Shown: piece by piece, positions 24,094 through 33,875 of the stretch
Layout of the letters: the number at the start of each line of letters is the position of its first letter
How positions within the stretch are numbered: position 1 is the first letter of the stretch
NCBI GenBank assembly: GCA_037043015.1
Contig: CM073330.1
Coordinates: 3,001,263 to 3,065,262 of the forward strand
Origin: Bryum argenteum
Lineage: Eukaryota; Streptophyta; Bryopsida; Bryales; Bryaceae
DNA: 64,000 bases
Direction: 5' to 3'
Translations under genes and position numbers: made by a program
The notes under the pieces: model-generated
Told to the model about the DNA's origin: nothing
Seen by the model: only the letters and a program-made list of their open reading frames with translations
The model's database searches: none

Positions 24094-24233
24094 GGGAAGT
24101 CAAGTCGATCACGGGGATGAAGGAAGAAAAGATGCCTCTTATGTGAAAAAGCCATCTTTTGAGTACCTTGAATAAACCATGCACATAGAGGAAGATTTGG
24201 CCTCTTTAGTCTTCATGGTCGACTTGACTTCCC
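24094..24233. repeat. Imperfect hairpin, about 140 bp
   Basis: The left arm begins gggaagtcaagtcga and the right arm ends tcgacttgacttccc, a perfect 15 bp outer stem. Beyond it the arms stay largely complementary with mismatches (gatgcctcttatgt against acatagaggaag). It could be a small foldback transposon or a small-RNA precursor; the sequence alone cannot decide. Confidence 0.5.
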
Positions 24234-25379
24234 AAGTGAAGCGTCTCGTGGTATGATTTTTTTTCTTTCAGAAAGCCCAATTTTCTCACCCACAAATTAG
24301 GATTGATGTATATGACTAAAAACGAGCACTTAGAAAGTTTTAAGCAAACATTATGACTTTATAAAAAGTTGATATGACATCCTCTCTTACTAACACATTG
24401 CAAAATATATTTACTTACCCTTGACTAATTACCCTTAATACATATGAGATTTACGAAATTATTTTCGAGGGTTGCAATGGGCGGAGGTACAAAACAAAAC
24501 TGAAGACCTCATAGTAAAATTCTAAACATGATATGTTTTGAATAGTTTTGAAGTAAATATTGCTAAGAACAACCTTTTATATGACTTCTACTTTAACAAA
24601 CAATAAACTACGAAGTGACCATTTATAATTAGCATATCTAGTTGACAAATTCATCAATTGTGTGTGATGTAACCTTGTTGATTTGGATTATTGGGGATTA
24701 ACTAGAAGGATTCTCTCAGACTTCCTTGTCCTTCTAACTATTCATTTTTGGTGATGGACACTTGAGATTGGTGCCAAAACTGAACCCTTGTTAACTAAAA
24801 TTGGTGCCTTATTGTTGCACAAGAATAAAACATGTTGTGTTTGTGTGTGGAAGTGCACGAAGAAATCAATGAAGTTATGTAATTTGTATAAAACTCTTGA
24901 CCATATTTCTAATGAAATGATTTTCATTAGAATGAATTTACAGTGTGCTACATTTAGCAACCTCCTCCCTTAGGCATTGGGAATGCTCTAAGATCACACT
25001 AGTACAAAACGAACTCAAAAGAATATAAAATGACTTCTTGATTTAAATTGAATGCTAGAACTAATTAAACATGTCACATGTTTTAAAATACAAAATTCAC
25101 AAAATCAGCACAAAAATTCTTGTCATAAATTTATATCATCTTAGATTGACATAAAACTCTTACCACAAGAAAGAAGATTTAGTTTGGAACCCAACTCATC
25201 ATATTCCGTTAACATTGTTTGGATGAAGAAGATAGGGCTTTAAGTTGTCTTCCAATTTAATCGAAATCAAAAAAGTGGAGAGTTTTGAGATCATACTATG
25301 AAAATATATCTATTCTATGTTAATGACACTTGATGATGTTCTTAAAGTAAAAACACCCCAAAATGTATAGATATCAGCA

Positions 25380-25852
25380 TCATCCTCACTTGGATTCTTC
25401 GAAGGCGCATTTACTAGTTTTCAAACCTAATCGTTGTACTCTAATGCAAAAGGTGCACCAAGGGGCCGCAAAGTAATAGTCTCAAGACTCTATCGTTGAG
25501 ACCCTTTCTGGTTTTTAACCAACCCTATTATAGTTTGGATTAATTTCTTCATAACAAAGTTGTTACATTGTAACATTTGATAACCTCTATCTAATTATTT
25601 TTATACTGTCAAATTATTTTGTCGTTGACGGTTGGTAAAATACTTATTTAATTAATCAATTGCTTGTTTCAAATCAGAGGTGTTGGCAAGGCTTTTGAGC
25701 GTAAACAATTGAACAACGCATTCAAGAAGTGACAAAATCTAAGCATTACAAGAACAAGATTTCATCTCAACTTATTTTGAGAAGTAGGAGGTATAGCTCA
25801 CTTTTAACGCGAAATAACGCGGGACAAATCACTGTTTTCCTCTAGTGATCGA
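25380..25852. repeat. Dispersed repeat family B, copy 2, ending in a CACTA-like terminus
   Basis: This is the second copy of the 22410-22920 repeat, ending in gtaggaggtatagct, then taacgcg motifs and ctgttttcctctagtg. The same terminal sequence ends the tract at 33860-33875. Read inward it is CACTAGAGGAAAACAG, as in En/Spm elements. A possible left end (cactagtacaaaac) lies at about 24998. Confidence 0.45.
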
Positions 25853-25999
25853 TAGTGCTATTGCACATGCTTTATTACAATGTGTTTTCAAGAAGTCCCC
25901 CATTTTACTTCTACTTTATTATTGTTTAAATTGTTCAACCTATTTCAAAGTGAGGAGGCAAGCAGGGTTGAAGCACTGCAGCCACTGAGTCCCGGTTCT

Positions 26000-26438
26000 G
26001 TAGCTATCTTCAATCACTACCACGAGGGTGGATAAGTTCCTCAATCTAATCAATGTCCTACTTTTGTCGTTTGAAAAAACAAGGGGGGATGAAGCCCTTC
26101 AGAAAATCAAGAGAAGTCTTGGATTATGTAAGAGTCTAGCTGTCAAAACAAGCAAAAACTACAAAAGAAATATATTGATCCAAGACTTAGGTTTACAATG
26201 AATAAGAGTCCCTTATATACTAATCTCTTGGCTCAACTACCGAGGCTATACTTTAGCTCTACTGCCGAGGCTATACTTTAGCTCTACTGCCGAGGCTATA
26301 CTTTAGCTCTCTGCTGGAGGCATACTTTAGCTCTCTCTTCGCCGAGGCTATACTTTAGCTCTCTTTCACCAAGTTCTATTTATAAAATTAATAGCGAGTG
26401 AACATCCGAGCTTATCAACGAGGCCTTGGCCCATGACA
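26000..26438 (-). repeat. LTR (3' LTR of the minus-strand element)
   Basis: About 439 bp, beginning gtagctatcttcaatcac and ending tggcccatgaca on the plus strand. On the element's own strand it starts TGTCATGGG. It matches the other LTR almost base for base outside an internal tandem array at about 26239-26365. That array repeats a unit of about 25 bp (core gaggctatactttagctct) roughly five times. Confidence 0.9.
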
Positions 26439-26464
26439 AATGCCTCCTCCTCCTCCTCCTGTGC
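26439..26464 (-). promoter_or_regulatory. Polypurine tract of the LTR retrotransposon
   Basis: Read on the minus strand, a run of AGG triplets ending ggcatt lies directly before the TG start of the 3' LTR. This is the position and composition expected of the plus-strand primer for reverse transcription, and it fixes the element's orientation. Confidence 0.75.
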
Positions 26465-29400
26465 TGATGAATTAACAAGTGTCATAGAAGAGAATGTGCC
26501 CAAGGAATATCAAGATGCAGGACGCGCGCAATGTCGCTCGTAATCGCTCTAAGGCCATGACATTTTGTAATTGGCAAACAAGTTTCCCAAGAGGCTCCGC
26601 CATCCCGTCCACTTTACAAGTAGTTGCCAACCGCGCCACGACGTCGATGTTGCAACACTCTTTCAACAAAGATACTGCGTCTCGCTAGTGGATGCCTCGA
26701 AAGCGGGATTGCTCAAAACAACACCGGGCTCATTATCACGAGGTAGTTGGGAAGGCAACGGATCCTCACCGCCTTCTTCACTAAACTCACATGAAAAAAA
26801 TGGGATGAATACCTAACGGGTGTATTCAAACGAACCGCATGTGTACCTCACGCACTCCAATACACGATAAGGAAGAGCAATCCAATCAAGCTTCTTGATT
26901 GGCCGGGACGCGTGTTGATGTTCTTCAACTTCAACCACACACGATCACCCGACAAAAATCCTCGCCACCGAAATAATACGCAGATTTGACCGACGTTCTT
27001 GAGTCTCTTCTTCGAATGGCAATTGCCGTTGTTGCCGCTTCACTTGAATTACGCCATCTTTCAACAAGCTTGCGTCCTTTTTCCGCCGGTGACAACGAAG
27101 AACACCCGCTCCTCCGGTATAGTAATATTCATGACCGAATGATGATAACCGTGAGTCATAAAAATGCGAGATATACCTATAGATCGCGACACACGATTAT
27201 TCAACGCCATCATCGCGATCGGCAAATCGAAAAGCCCAATCTTCTTGCTCAAATGTCGTGAAAATACGAAGATATGTTTCAAGCTCTTGATTCGCCCTCT
27301 CTGTTGCACCATCTGCTCCGGATGGAAAGTCGCCGACAACCGACGCGTAATCTTCATCAATCTGCATACTTCTGGCCCAAAGCGGACTAACAAATTGACT
27401 ACCACGATCCGACACAATTCTTGCAGCAATCCGTGATCTTTAAAAACTTGCTTCTAAAAGTTTGTGAGCCACATCAAGTCTGCGGAATTGTCTTCATAGG
27501 CACAAAGAATGATAGATTTGGACAAACGTTCTGTCTCAACCACGATATTTGTACAATCATTGCAGCGCCAATCCGTAATAAAATCAATGGAGAGCTCGGT
27601 CAAATCCGTGCGGAATTGGCAAAGGTTTTAAAGACCCTCGCTTCGCTTCCCGCCAAATCTTCGATTTTCCACACACGTTGCGCCCGCATAAATCTCTAAA
27701 CATCTTGTGTCAACCTGCGCCACGTATATTCACGCGCAATCAATCACGCGTCACGCTGCACTCACGACGACTGGATGTCCTCGCTAGTGGTGAATCATGA
27801 GTAGATTGGATCAAACGCGTGTCCGAAGAGGTTCGTGCGCGAATTCCATATTCGCCCACGCCAACGCAATCGATGGCCTCGAATCTACGAGAACACTCAC
27901 TAATCGTGATAGGTAAGCCCCATTCTTTAGGTAGTCGGCGCCACCATCCACAACCGCCTTTCGCATCTTCCAATAACGATGATTTGTTTGCGCGACAACA
28001 TCCCATAATGCAATCATCTCTCGCCGTCAATAAATGGACATATGGGACGCGGCGTCATTATCGACTCAGAAAGCAGAGCCTCTTTCTCTCGAATCGCATC
28101 ACCATCTCGCGATCCATGCGGATTTAGCGACAACCTTCGAGCGCCATCATCTCCGTCCCAAAAGTTTGATGATATCGCCTACGATTCGATCATCATCTGC
28201 GTGTTGAGGAAGATCCTGCTCCCGACGAAAGTGCATCCGATTGAACTTGATCCTCGCAGGCTTGTGCACGATCTCAAAGTCAAAATCATTCAACTCGTAG
28301 GCCCAACGATTTTCGCTTCTCGCTCAAATGTTGCTTCTTCAAAATAAGCCAAATGCGATGATCGAAACTACTTCAAAATGTTGGCCAACAAGTAATGTAC
28401 GCCACTCGCGGATGCAATGTACAAATCGCTAGCATTTCTTTGTCATGAATCGGATAATTGGACTCACGATCGTGTGTTTTCGGTAAATAAGCAACCGCAC
28501 GCCAAAGTCCGTCCACCTTTTGCATTAAGTGTGCCACCAACAAAGATAACTAGAGGAATCACATTCAATGGTTGTTTCCAAACCTGGAGTCCGTTTAACG
28601 AAAGACCGGGCGCATGAATTAATGCCTTCTTCAATCGATCAAAGGCATATTGACATTTCGATGTCCAATGGAAAGGTTGATCTTTCCGCGTTAGTCGAGT
28701 AAGAGGTTCTCGCAATGTTAGAATATCCATCTATGAATTGTCGATAATAATTGCGAAAACCTAAAAATCCACGAACTCCTTTCACTTTTGTTGGCGGCTC
28801 CCATCGACGAATTGCCTCAAGTTTTCTTGGATCACCGCAAACCCCAACCAGCCTTCACCAAATATCCAAGATACTTAATAGCGCCCGCTTCAAACTCGCT
28901 CTTATCAAAATCAAGTTGAAGCCATGCGTTAGCAAACTTTACGGATGATCCTCGAGAATCGCATCACGATGTTCTTTTTGAGTATCACTATAGATCACCG
29001 CGTCATCAATATACGCGAGAGCATATATTCAATTAAATCGCAAGATCCAATCGATATATCAAAAAGTTGCGGTCTACCGTCACCCAAACGGTGTGACCAA
29101 CCAATCATATAAGCCAAAGCGTGTTTTGAACGCCATTTTCCACTCGTCACCTTCTTTCACACGTATCCGATGAAACGCAGAGATTACATCAACTCTTGGA
29201 GATATATTTGGTCAGCAAAGAATGGATCTTAACGCCTCATCAATGCGCGGAATCGGATAGTTGTCCTTCCGACTCATCTCGTTCAATCGCCGATAGTCAA
29301 CACAGAATCGCAATCCTCCGCCAGGGTTTCTTCACAAATATGACCGAGAATGCTGCCGGTGAATTACTTACGCGAATAAATCCATTATCCAACAACTCAG

Positions 29401-30241
29401 AAGGGTCTTTGCAAAAACTAATAATTGATCCTTGGACATCCGATATGGCGTGGCATGGCAGGATGTCATCATTAGTCTTCCTTCAATAAGATTGATCTCG
29501 TGATCAACCCCTTTCCTATGCGAGGCAAACGACTTTGCATCTTGTCGATTAAAAGCGTCAATAATCGCATGAGCCAGTCATGAAAGATGTTGTGCGGGTC
29601 CCTATACACCTTCTCGTGTAGTGCCTTTTCCTGGATGTCAACCAAGTGGCACTAAAACCTCTACTTGCTTCACCGCTTCTCCGCAAAGTTTGAATCACTG
29701 ATGACGTATCTCTTGCATTGGCTCCAACGTAATCGGGCCGAGTCTTCACAATCATCTTGAAAGGTTTTTAACGCAAACCTCTTCTTTAGCAGGCCGAACA
29801 CTTGCATCACGTCGCTCCATCCAACATTTTCCCAAGATTATATCATCTATCCGTCCCGGAATAACATAGGCAACAATCTTCTCCTCCATACCATCAATAT
29901 CGCCATAAAATTTGCAATTTGGCAAATCATAGGCCGCTTCTTCATTGTCGTAATTTGCTCCAAAGATCTAGGTTGAATAGATGACGATCCAACCCTCTCC
30001 GTCGAACAAATTGCTCGTATACGCTTGATTCTGCATTGGTATCCAGAATCACACAAAGACGAGTAGATATAATTGAGTTTATTAAAACATCAACATACAT
30101 ACCACCCGTGTCTAAGTTCGTCTCCTAGATTCTTCAACTTTGACAACCTCGCATCCACGCCCCGACCGAGTCTTATGCCGGGAAGCCGCTCGTTTTCCGA
30201 CTCTACATCGTAGTCACAACTCTCCATCTCTTTGACCTCCT

Positions 30242-31162
30242 CTATCTTGACATTGCTTCTTCTTTCATCATCGCGCGCACTATCGAAGTTTTGTCCGCGC
30301 TCTCTTTCTTCTTCTTCTTCATTGTCTTCACTCGCTTGGATGAAACAGTTATTTGCACGCGGCCTCGCTTCAAACATAAAAAAAACAGCCTCTCTTGGCG
30401 ACACCGTTGTTGTTCCTCCAAAGTCAGACGTCTCCGAAGCTTGCTTATTTGGATTGTAGGCATCCAATCCATCTCATCTCCATCTGGCCATACGCGATTT
30501 GATGTCGCGATCGGAGCTGCACGACCCTTCTGATATTGCAAGCAATCAAGTTGAGAGCCGACCGCCAACAAAGCTTGGACAAACATACCATAATCGATAT
30601 ACGTCACAGGTCCAATCATCGCGCGTTGCATCTCTGAGTTGAGAGCACCGCGAAGATATCTTATCTTCACCATATCCGGAACCATGGTAAGTTAACTCTC
30701 ACCAAGCTCCTTCTCAAACTTGGGCAAGAATGTTGCGAATGACTCCCTACCCTGCTTCATTGCTTGAAGCCGATTCAATGCCCGCGCTGCTGCATTCGGA
30801 TCGATGTAAACGCTGTCAAGATGTTGAATAAAAGTCGCCGCATTGCAACCACATTGATTTTGGTAGAAAGATACTACCATCATCTGCGCCTTCGCGTCCA
30901 TCCTCGAAAACAAGTATGCGGCTTGATCTTGAGGTGTACCAAGAAGATGACTCTCCATCAATTCAAGCTTGTTATCCGCTTCGACCTTCCATATCGGGTA
31001 GCCCTTGCGACTCCCGTCAAACTTTGAAATATCGGCAATCGCTTGCAATGCGACGGCAGCCTCCTCCATATTGTTCTTTGCATCGATTGCGGCATCATCT
31101 CGCGATGAAGAGGAACCTCCTAAACTCGTGAATTGTCCAAATTTGGAGCCACTCGCGATCAT
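30242..31162 (-). pseudogene. Retrotransposon Gag, interrupted by an in-frame stop
   Basis: The frame starts MIASGSKFGQF and has the Gag-like motif FDGSRKGYPIWKVEADNKLE, followed by FIQHLDSVYIDPNAA and FLPKFEKEL. A TAA near 30690 interrupts it, then the same frame resumes with MVPDMVKIRYLRGALN. Both halves match the retrotransposon Gag family. After about 30450 the acidic continuation is found in another frame, indicating a frameshift. It is not expected to yield functional Gag. Confidence 0.75.
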
Positions 31163-31397
31163 TGTGCAACCAATCGCTGATAGCCAACTTCTCGACTTGC
31201 CGAGAAGCTTGAAGTTGTGTGCGCAACCTCACGATCTCCTGCTGATAGTCTTCCGCCGTAATTTCTCCTTGCGCTGCTGCTGCTGCTGCTGCTGCAAAGA
31301 TCTCATCATCGATCATCTCGGGCGTTCTCCATCTCAAAAAGCAACACCTCTCAATCAACTCTTCAGCTTCGCAAAGCCTTCAAATGCGTCCCGCTAC

Positions 31398-31813
31398 GTA
31401 GCTATCTTCAATCACTACCACGAGGGTGGATAAGTTCCTCAATCTAATCAATGTCCTACTTTTGTCGTTTGAAAAAACAAGGGGGATGAAGCCCTTCGAA
31501 AAATCAAGAGAAGTCTTGGATTATGTAAGAGTCTAGTCACAAAAAACAAGCAAAAAACTACAAAGAAATATATTGATCCAAGACTTAGGTTTACAATGAA
31601 TAAGAGTCCCTTATATACTAATCTCTTGGCTCAACTACCGAGGCTATACTTTAGCTCTCTCTTTGCCGAGGCTATACTTTAGCTCTCTTTGCCGGGCTAT
31701 ACTTTAGCTTCTCTGCATTGAGGCTATACTTTAGCTCTACTGCCGAAGTTCTATTTATAAAATTAATAGCGAGTGAACATCCGAGCTTATCAACGAGGCT
31801 TTGGCCCATGACA
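31398..31813 (-). repeat. LTR (5' LTR of the minus-strand element)
   Basis: About 416 bp, near-identical to the 26000-26438 LTR over its first 230 bp, with only scattered single-base changes and indels. The internal gaggctatactttagctct array (about 31635-31745) has fewer copies with different spacers, which accounts for most of the length difference. Confidence 0.9.
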
Positions 31814-33875
31814 TATGTAGAGGATAGAGGTGACTAGGACAAGTTGGTGTTTGTCCTACGTGGATGTCAATAGTGACGTTGGCGTTTATTTTGACGCACA
31901 ATTGTGTCAACGTATGTTTAAGGAAACGTAATGACATAGCTGACGTGTCAAGTGCATTTATGATAGGGTGACATGGCGGTTCGGGTTTGACTTCGTCAAT
32001 GATCCTATAGAGTGTCAATGGTGACTTAAATGTCAAAAGTAACATATATCATTTTAAACTGTGCTTAAGAGTTAGGGTTTGACATGCGGCAGCTAGGGTT
32101 TGACATGCGTCACAATTGACGCACGTGTTTAAAAAGACATAGGATGTGTTAAACACTAATCCTAAAGATGTCATCATGCATGCGTTTCTATTGACGCATG
32201 GTTAACGCCAGTGAGTCATTACTGACGTCGTGTTACTTGTATAACGTGAACGTGTCACTAGTGACATGATCACATCAACACAAGCATGTGAAAAAAGACG
32301 TCTACTATGACGTCTAGAATAACGTACTTTAGTCCGTTCAAAGGGATGACTTTTATCAGGGTGCATGAACAGAGGCGGCTAGGGTTAGCCGCCATAGTTA
32401 GGCCATAGTTAGGTACTTTTAGGGAAGATATAAGCTAGAATCTCACTCTTGCTTTCATTTCTACACATTTTGTGTTAGAGTTCTACAGTTTTAGAAAGTA
32501 ACATTTTAGATTGTTAAAGTATGAGTTGTAGAGGTGTTGGAGTTTTACAAGTTTGTCTTCTTTTTTTGCAATTCTTAGGTTGTTCAAGAGTTGCATCGTG
32601 ATGATCTCCATGACAATTTGATTGCATGATGTGCCTTATTAAACTCAGCGTGTCCGTGGTAATGTGTGTTGTGCAGATCAAGAAAAATTGAGCATGAGGA
32701 AATCCAGAAAGTCACTCTACGGCGGCTAGGGTTTCTGTATCAAAAGTGACGCGCCCGTCAAAAGTGACATAGGTTGTGTTAAACATTGTTTTTAGAGACG
32801 TCATCATATAGAGTACTTGAATGCGTCACTATTGAGGCAGGTTTAACGCTAGCGCGTCACTTTTGATTTAGTGTAACGTAAGGAGTACCCTAGCACATAG
32901 CACACATATGTAGCCTTTATGATTTATGGTACTCAATACTTGCATCTTTGTACCAATGGCTAATTTTCCATCTAATACAGCGAAAGCACTGACCAGGTTT
33001 ATGTTGCACTCCATTTCGTGTATGTTTCTGTCAGAGTGTGTTATGTTTGACGTTGCATATACGTTATCGAATGCGTTATCTAATGTCACTTTTAACGTTT
33101 TCATTTCCGTCATATTGTGTCATGTTGTGTTTCTTTTTACACACGTCTGCCATCGAATTGCGTCGAATGGATGACGTGGCGAACGTCATCCTAGATCTTG
33201 TCTCTTTACTTGAAACACGCTAAAACACGTAACATTCATGTTTAAGTGCGTCAACTTTGATACGAGGCCCTGTTTCTTTTCACACATAACTTGATAACAT
33301 GAATGTCACCCTACATCTAAAGACACATCCAAAACGCGTTAAAACAAACGACATTTGTGTTAAACAATATCAAACAACGTCTAAGGATGTTTTGGAAATC
33401 GCGTTAAAACAGAGGACACAAGTGTTCCTCAACGTCAATGTGGACAGTATTTCCTGTTTCTTTTTACCCAAACCCCGAACTTCTTTCACATTCTAGGATG
33501 TGGCCACATGTCACGATCTCAGCCACCAAAATTTAAATGCCACGTCAGATTTCCGATGCCACATCATATCAGATTTCATCCATCACAAGGATGAAAACTT
33601 GTCCCACGCGGCATGTACAAACGCGGGAAAAGCTGACGTGGAAAGTAATTTACTTACAAAGTTGCTGACACTCGGTAACTTACCCAACTGGAAAAATGTC
33701 ATTTTAACACTGCGTCATAAATCATTTGTCCCCGTTAACATTTTTTAACACTACACGTTAAACTCAAAAGACGTCCGTGACATTTTTGATTTATTTGCGT
33801 CACTTTTTCTGTCCGCGTTAAACCACGTTAAACCGCGTTAAAAACAGTGTCCGAGGACCCTGTTTTCCTCTAGTG
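31814..33875. repeat. Non-coding tract dense in TGACG/GCGTCA and GTTAAA motifs ending in a CACTA-like terminus
   Basis: The tract contains many copies of gtgacg/cgtcac and gcgttaaa/tttaacgc in both orientations. Two related blocks, about 32090-32290 and 32745-32890, share tgtgttaaaca, gacgtcatcat, gcgtcactattgacg-like sequence and cgtcac. It ends ctgttttcctctagtg at 33860-33875, preceded by clustered cgcgttaaa copies. Such clusters are typical of CACTA subterminal regions. The matching left end was not found. Confidence 0.5.

Larger units (their letters stand above)
23921..25871. mobile_element. Candidate 1.95-kb TIR element, non-coding
   Basis: A 19 bp perfect inverted repeat (agcatgtgcaatagcacta at 23922-23940, its complement at 25853-25871) bounds this stretch. 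TTA precedes the left end and TTA follows the right end at 25872-25874. The interior has no transposase frame. It contains a foldback (24094-24233), a repeat-B copy (25380-25800) and a CACTA-like terminus near 25851, so it is probably a nest of insertions. Confidence 0.5.
26000..31813 (-). mobile_element. Ty3/gypsy chromovirus-type LTR retrotransposon, coding region broken
   Basis: Two LTRs (26000-26438, 31398-31813) flank an internal region whose domains run on the minus strand in Ty3/gypsy order. They are Gag (31162-30242), a protease-like stretch near 30060, reverse transcriptase with a YIDD core at 29013-29002, and the FLGF-x-NYYRQFI stretch of the RT/RNase H junction near 28750. RNase H follows (28730-28464), then integrase (SDRGSQFVSPLW at 27415, ATERANQELETYL downstream) and a chromodomain remnant (LLVKWTGW, about 26600-26629). 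Gag has an in-frame stop near 30690, and the pol domains fall in different frames with several stops, so this copy cannot make its own proteins. A polypurine tract adjoins the minus-strand 3' LTR. I could not identify the tRNA primer site or a clear target duplication. Confidence 0.88.

Noticed and set aside
24998-25852. A complete CACTA element from cactagtacaaaac to ctgttttcctctagtg
   Set aside because: Ends match at only about 11 of 14 positions and no clean 3 bp target duplication was found, so I report only the termini.
26472-28347. Many 60-120 codon plus-strand frames in the 26-31 kb region
   Set aside because: They oppose the minus-strand gypsy domains (integrase, RNase H, RT), which are recognisable.
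31260-31310. GCTGCTGCT-type trinucleotide run in the retrotransposon
   Set aside because: Short coding alanine run of the gag leader (and a similar CAG run near 34440); ordinary low complexity.
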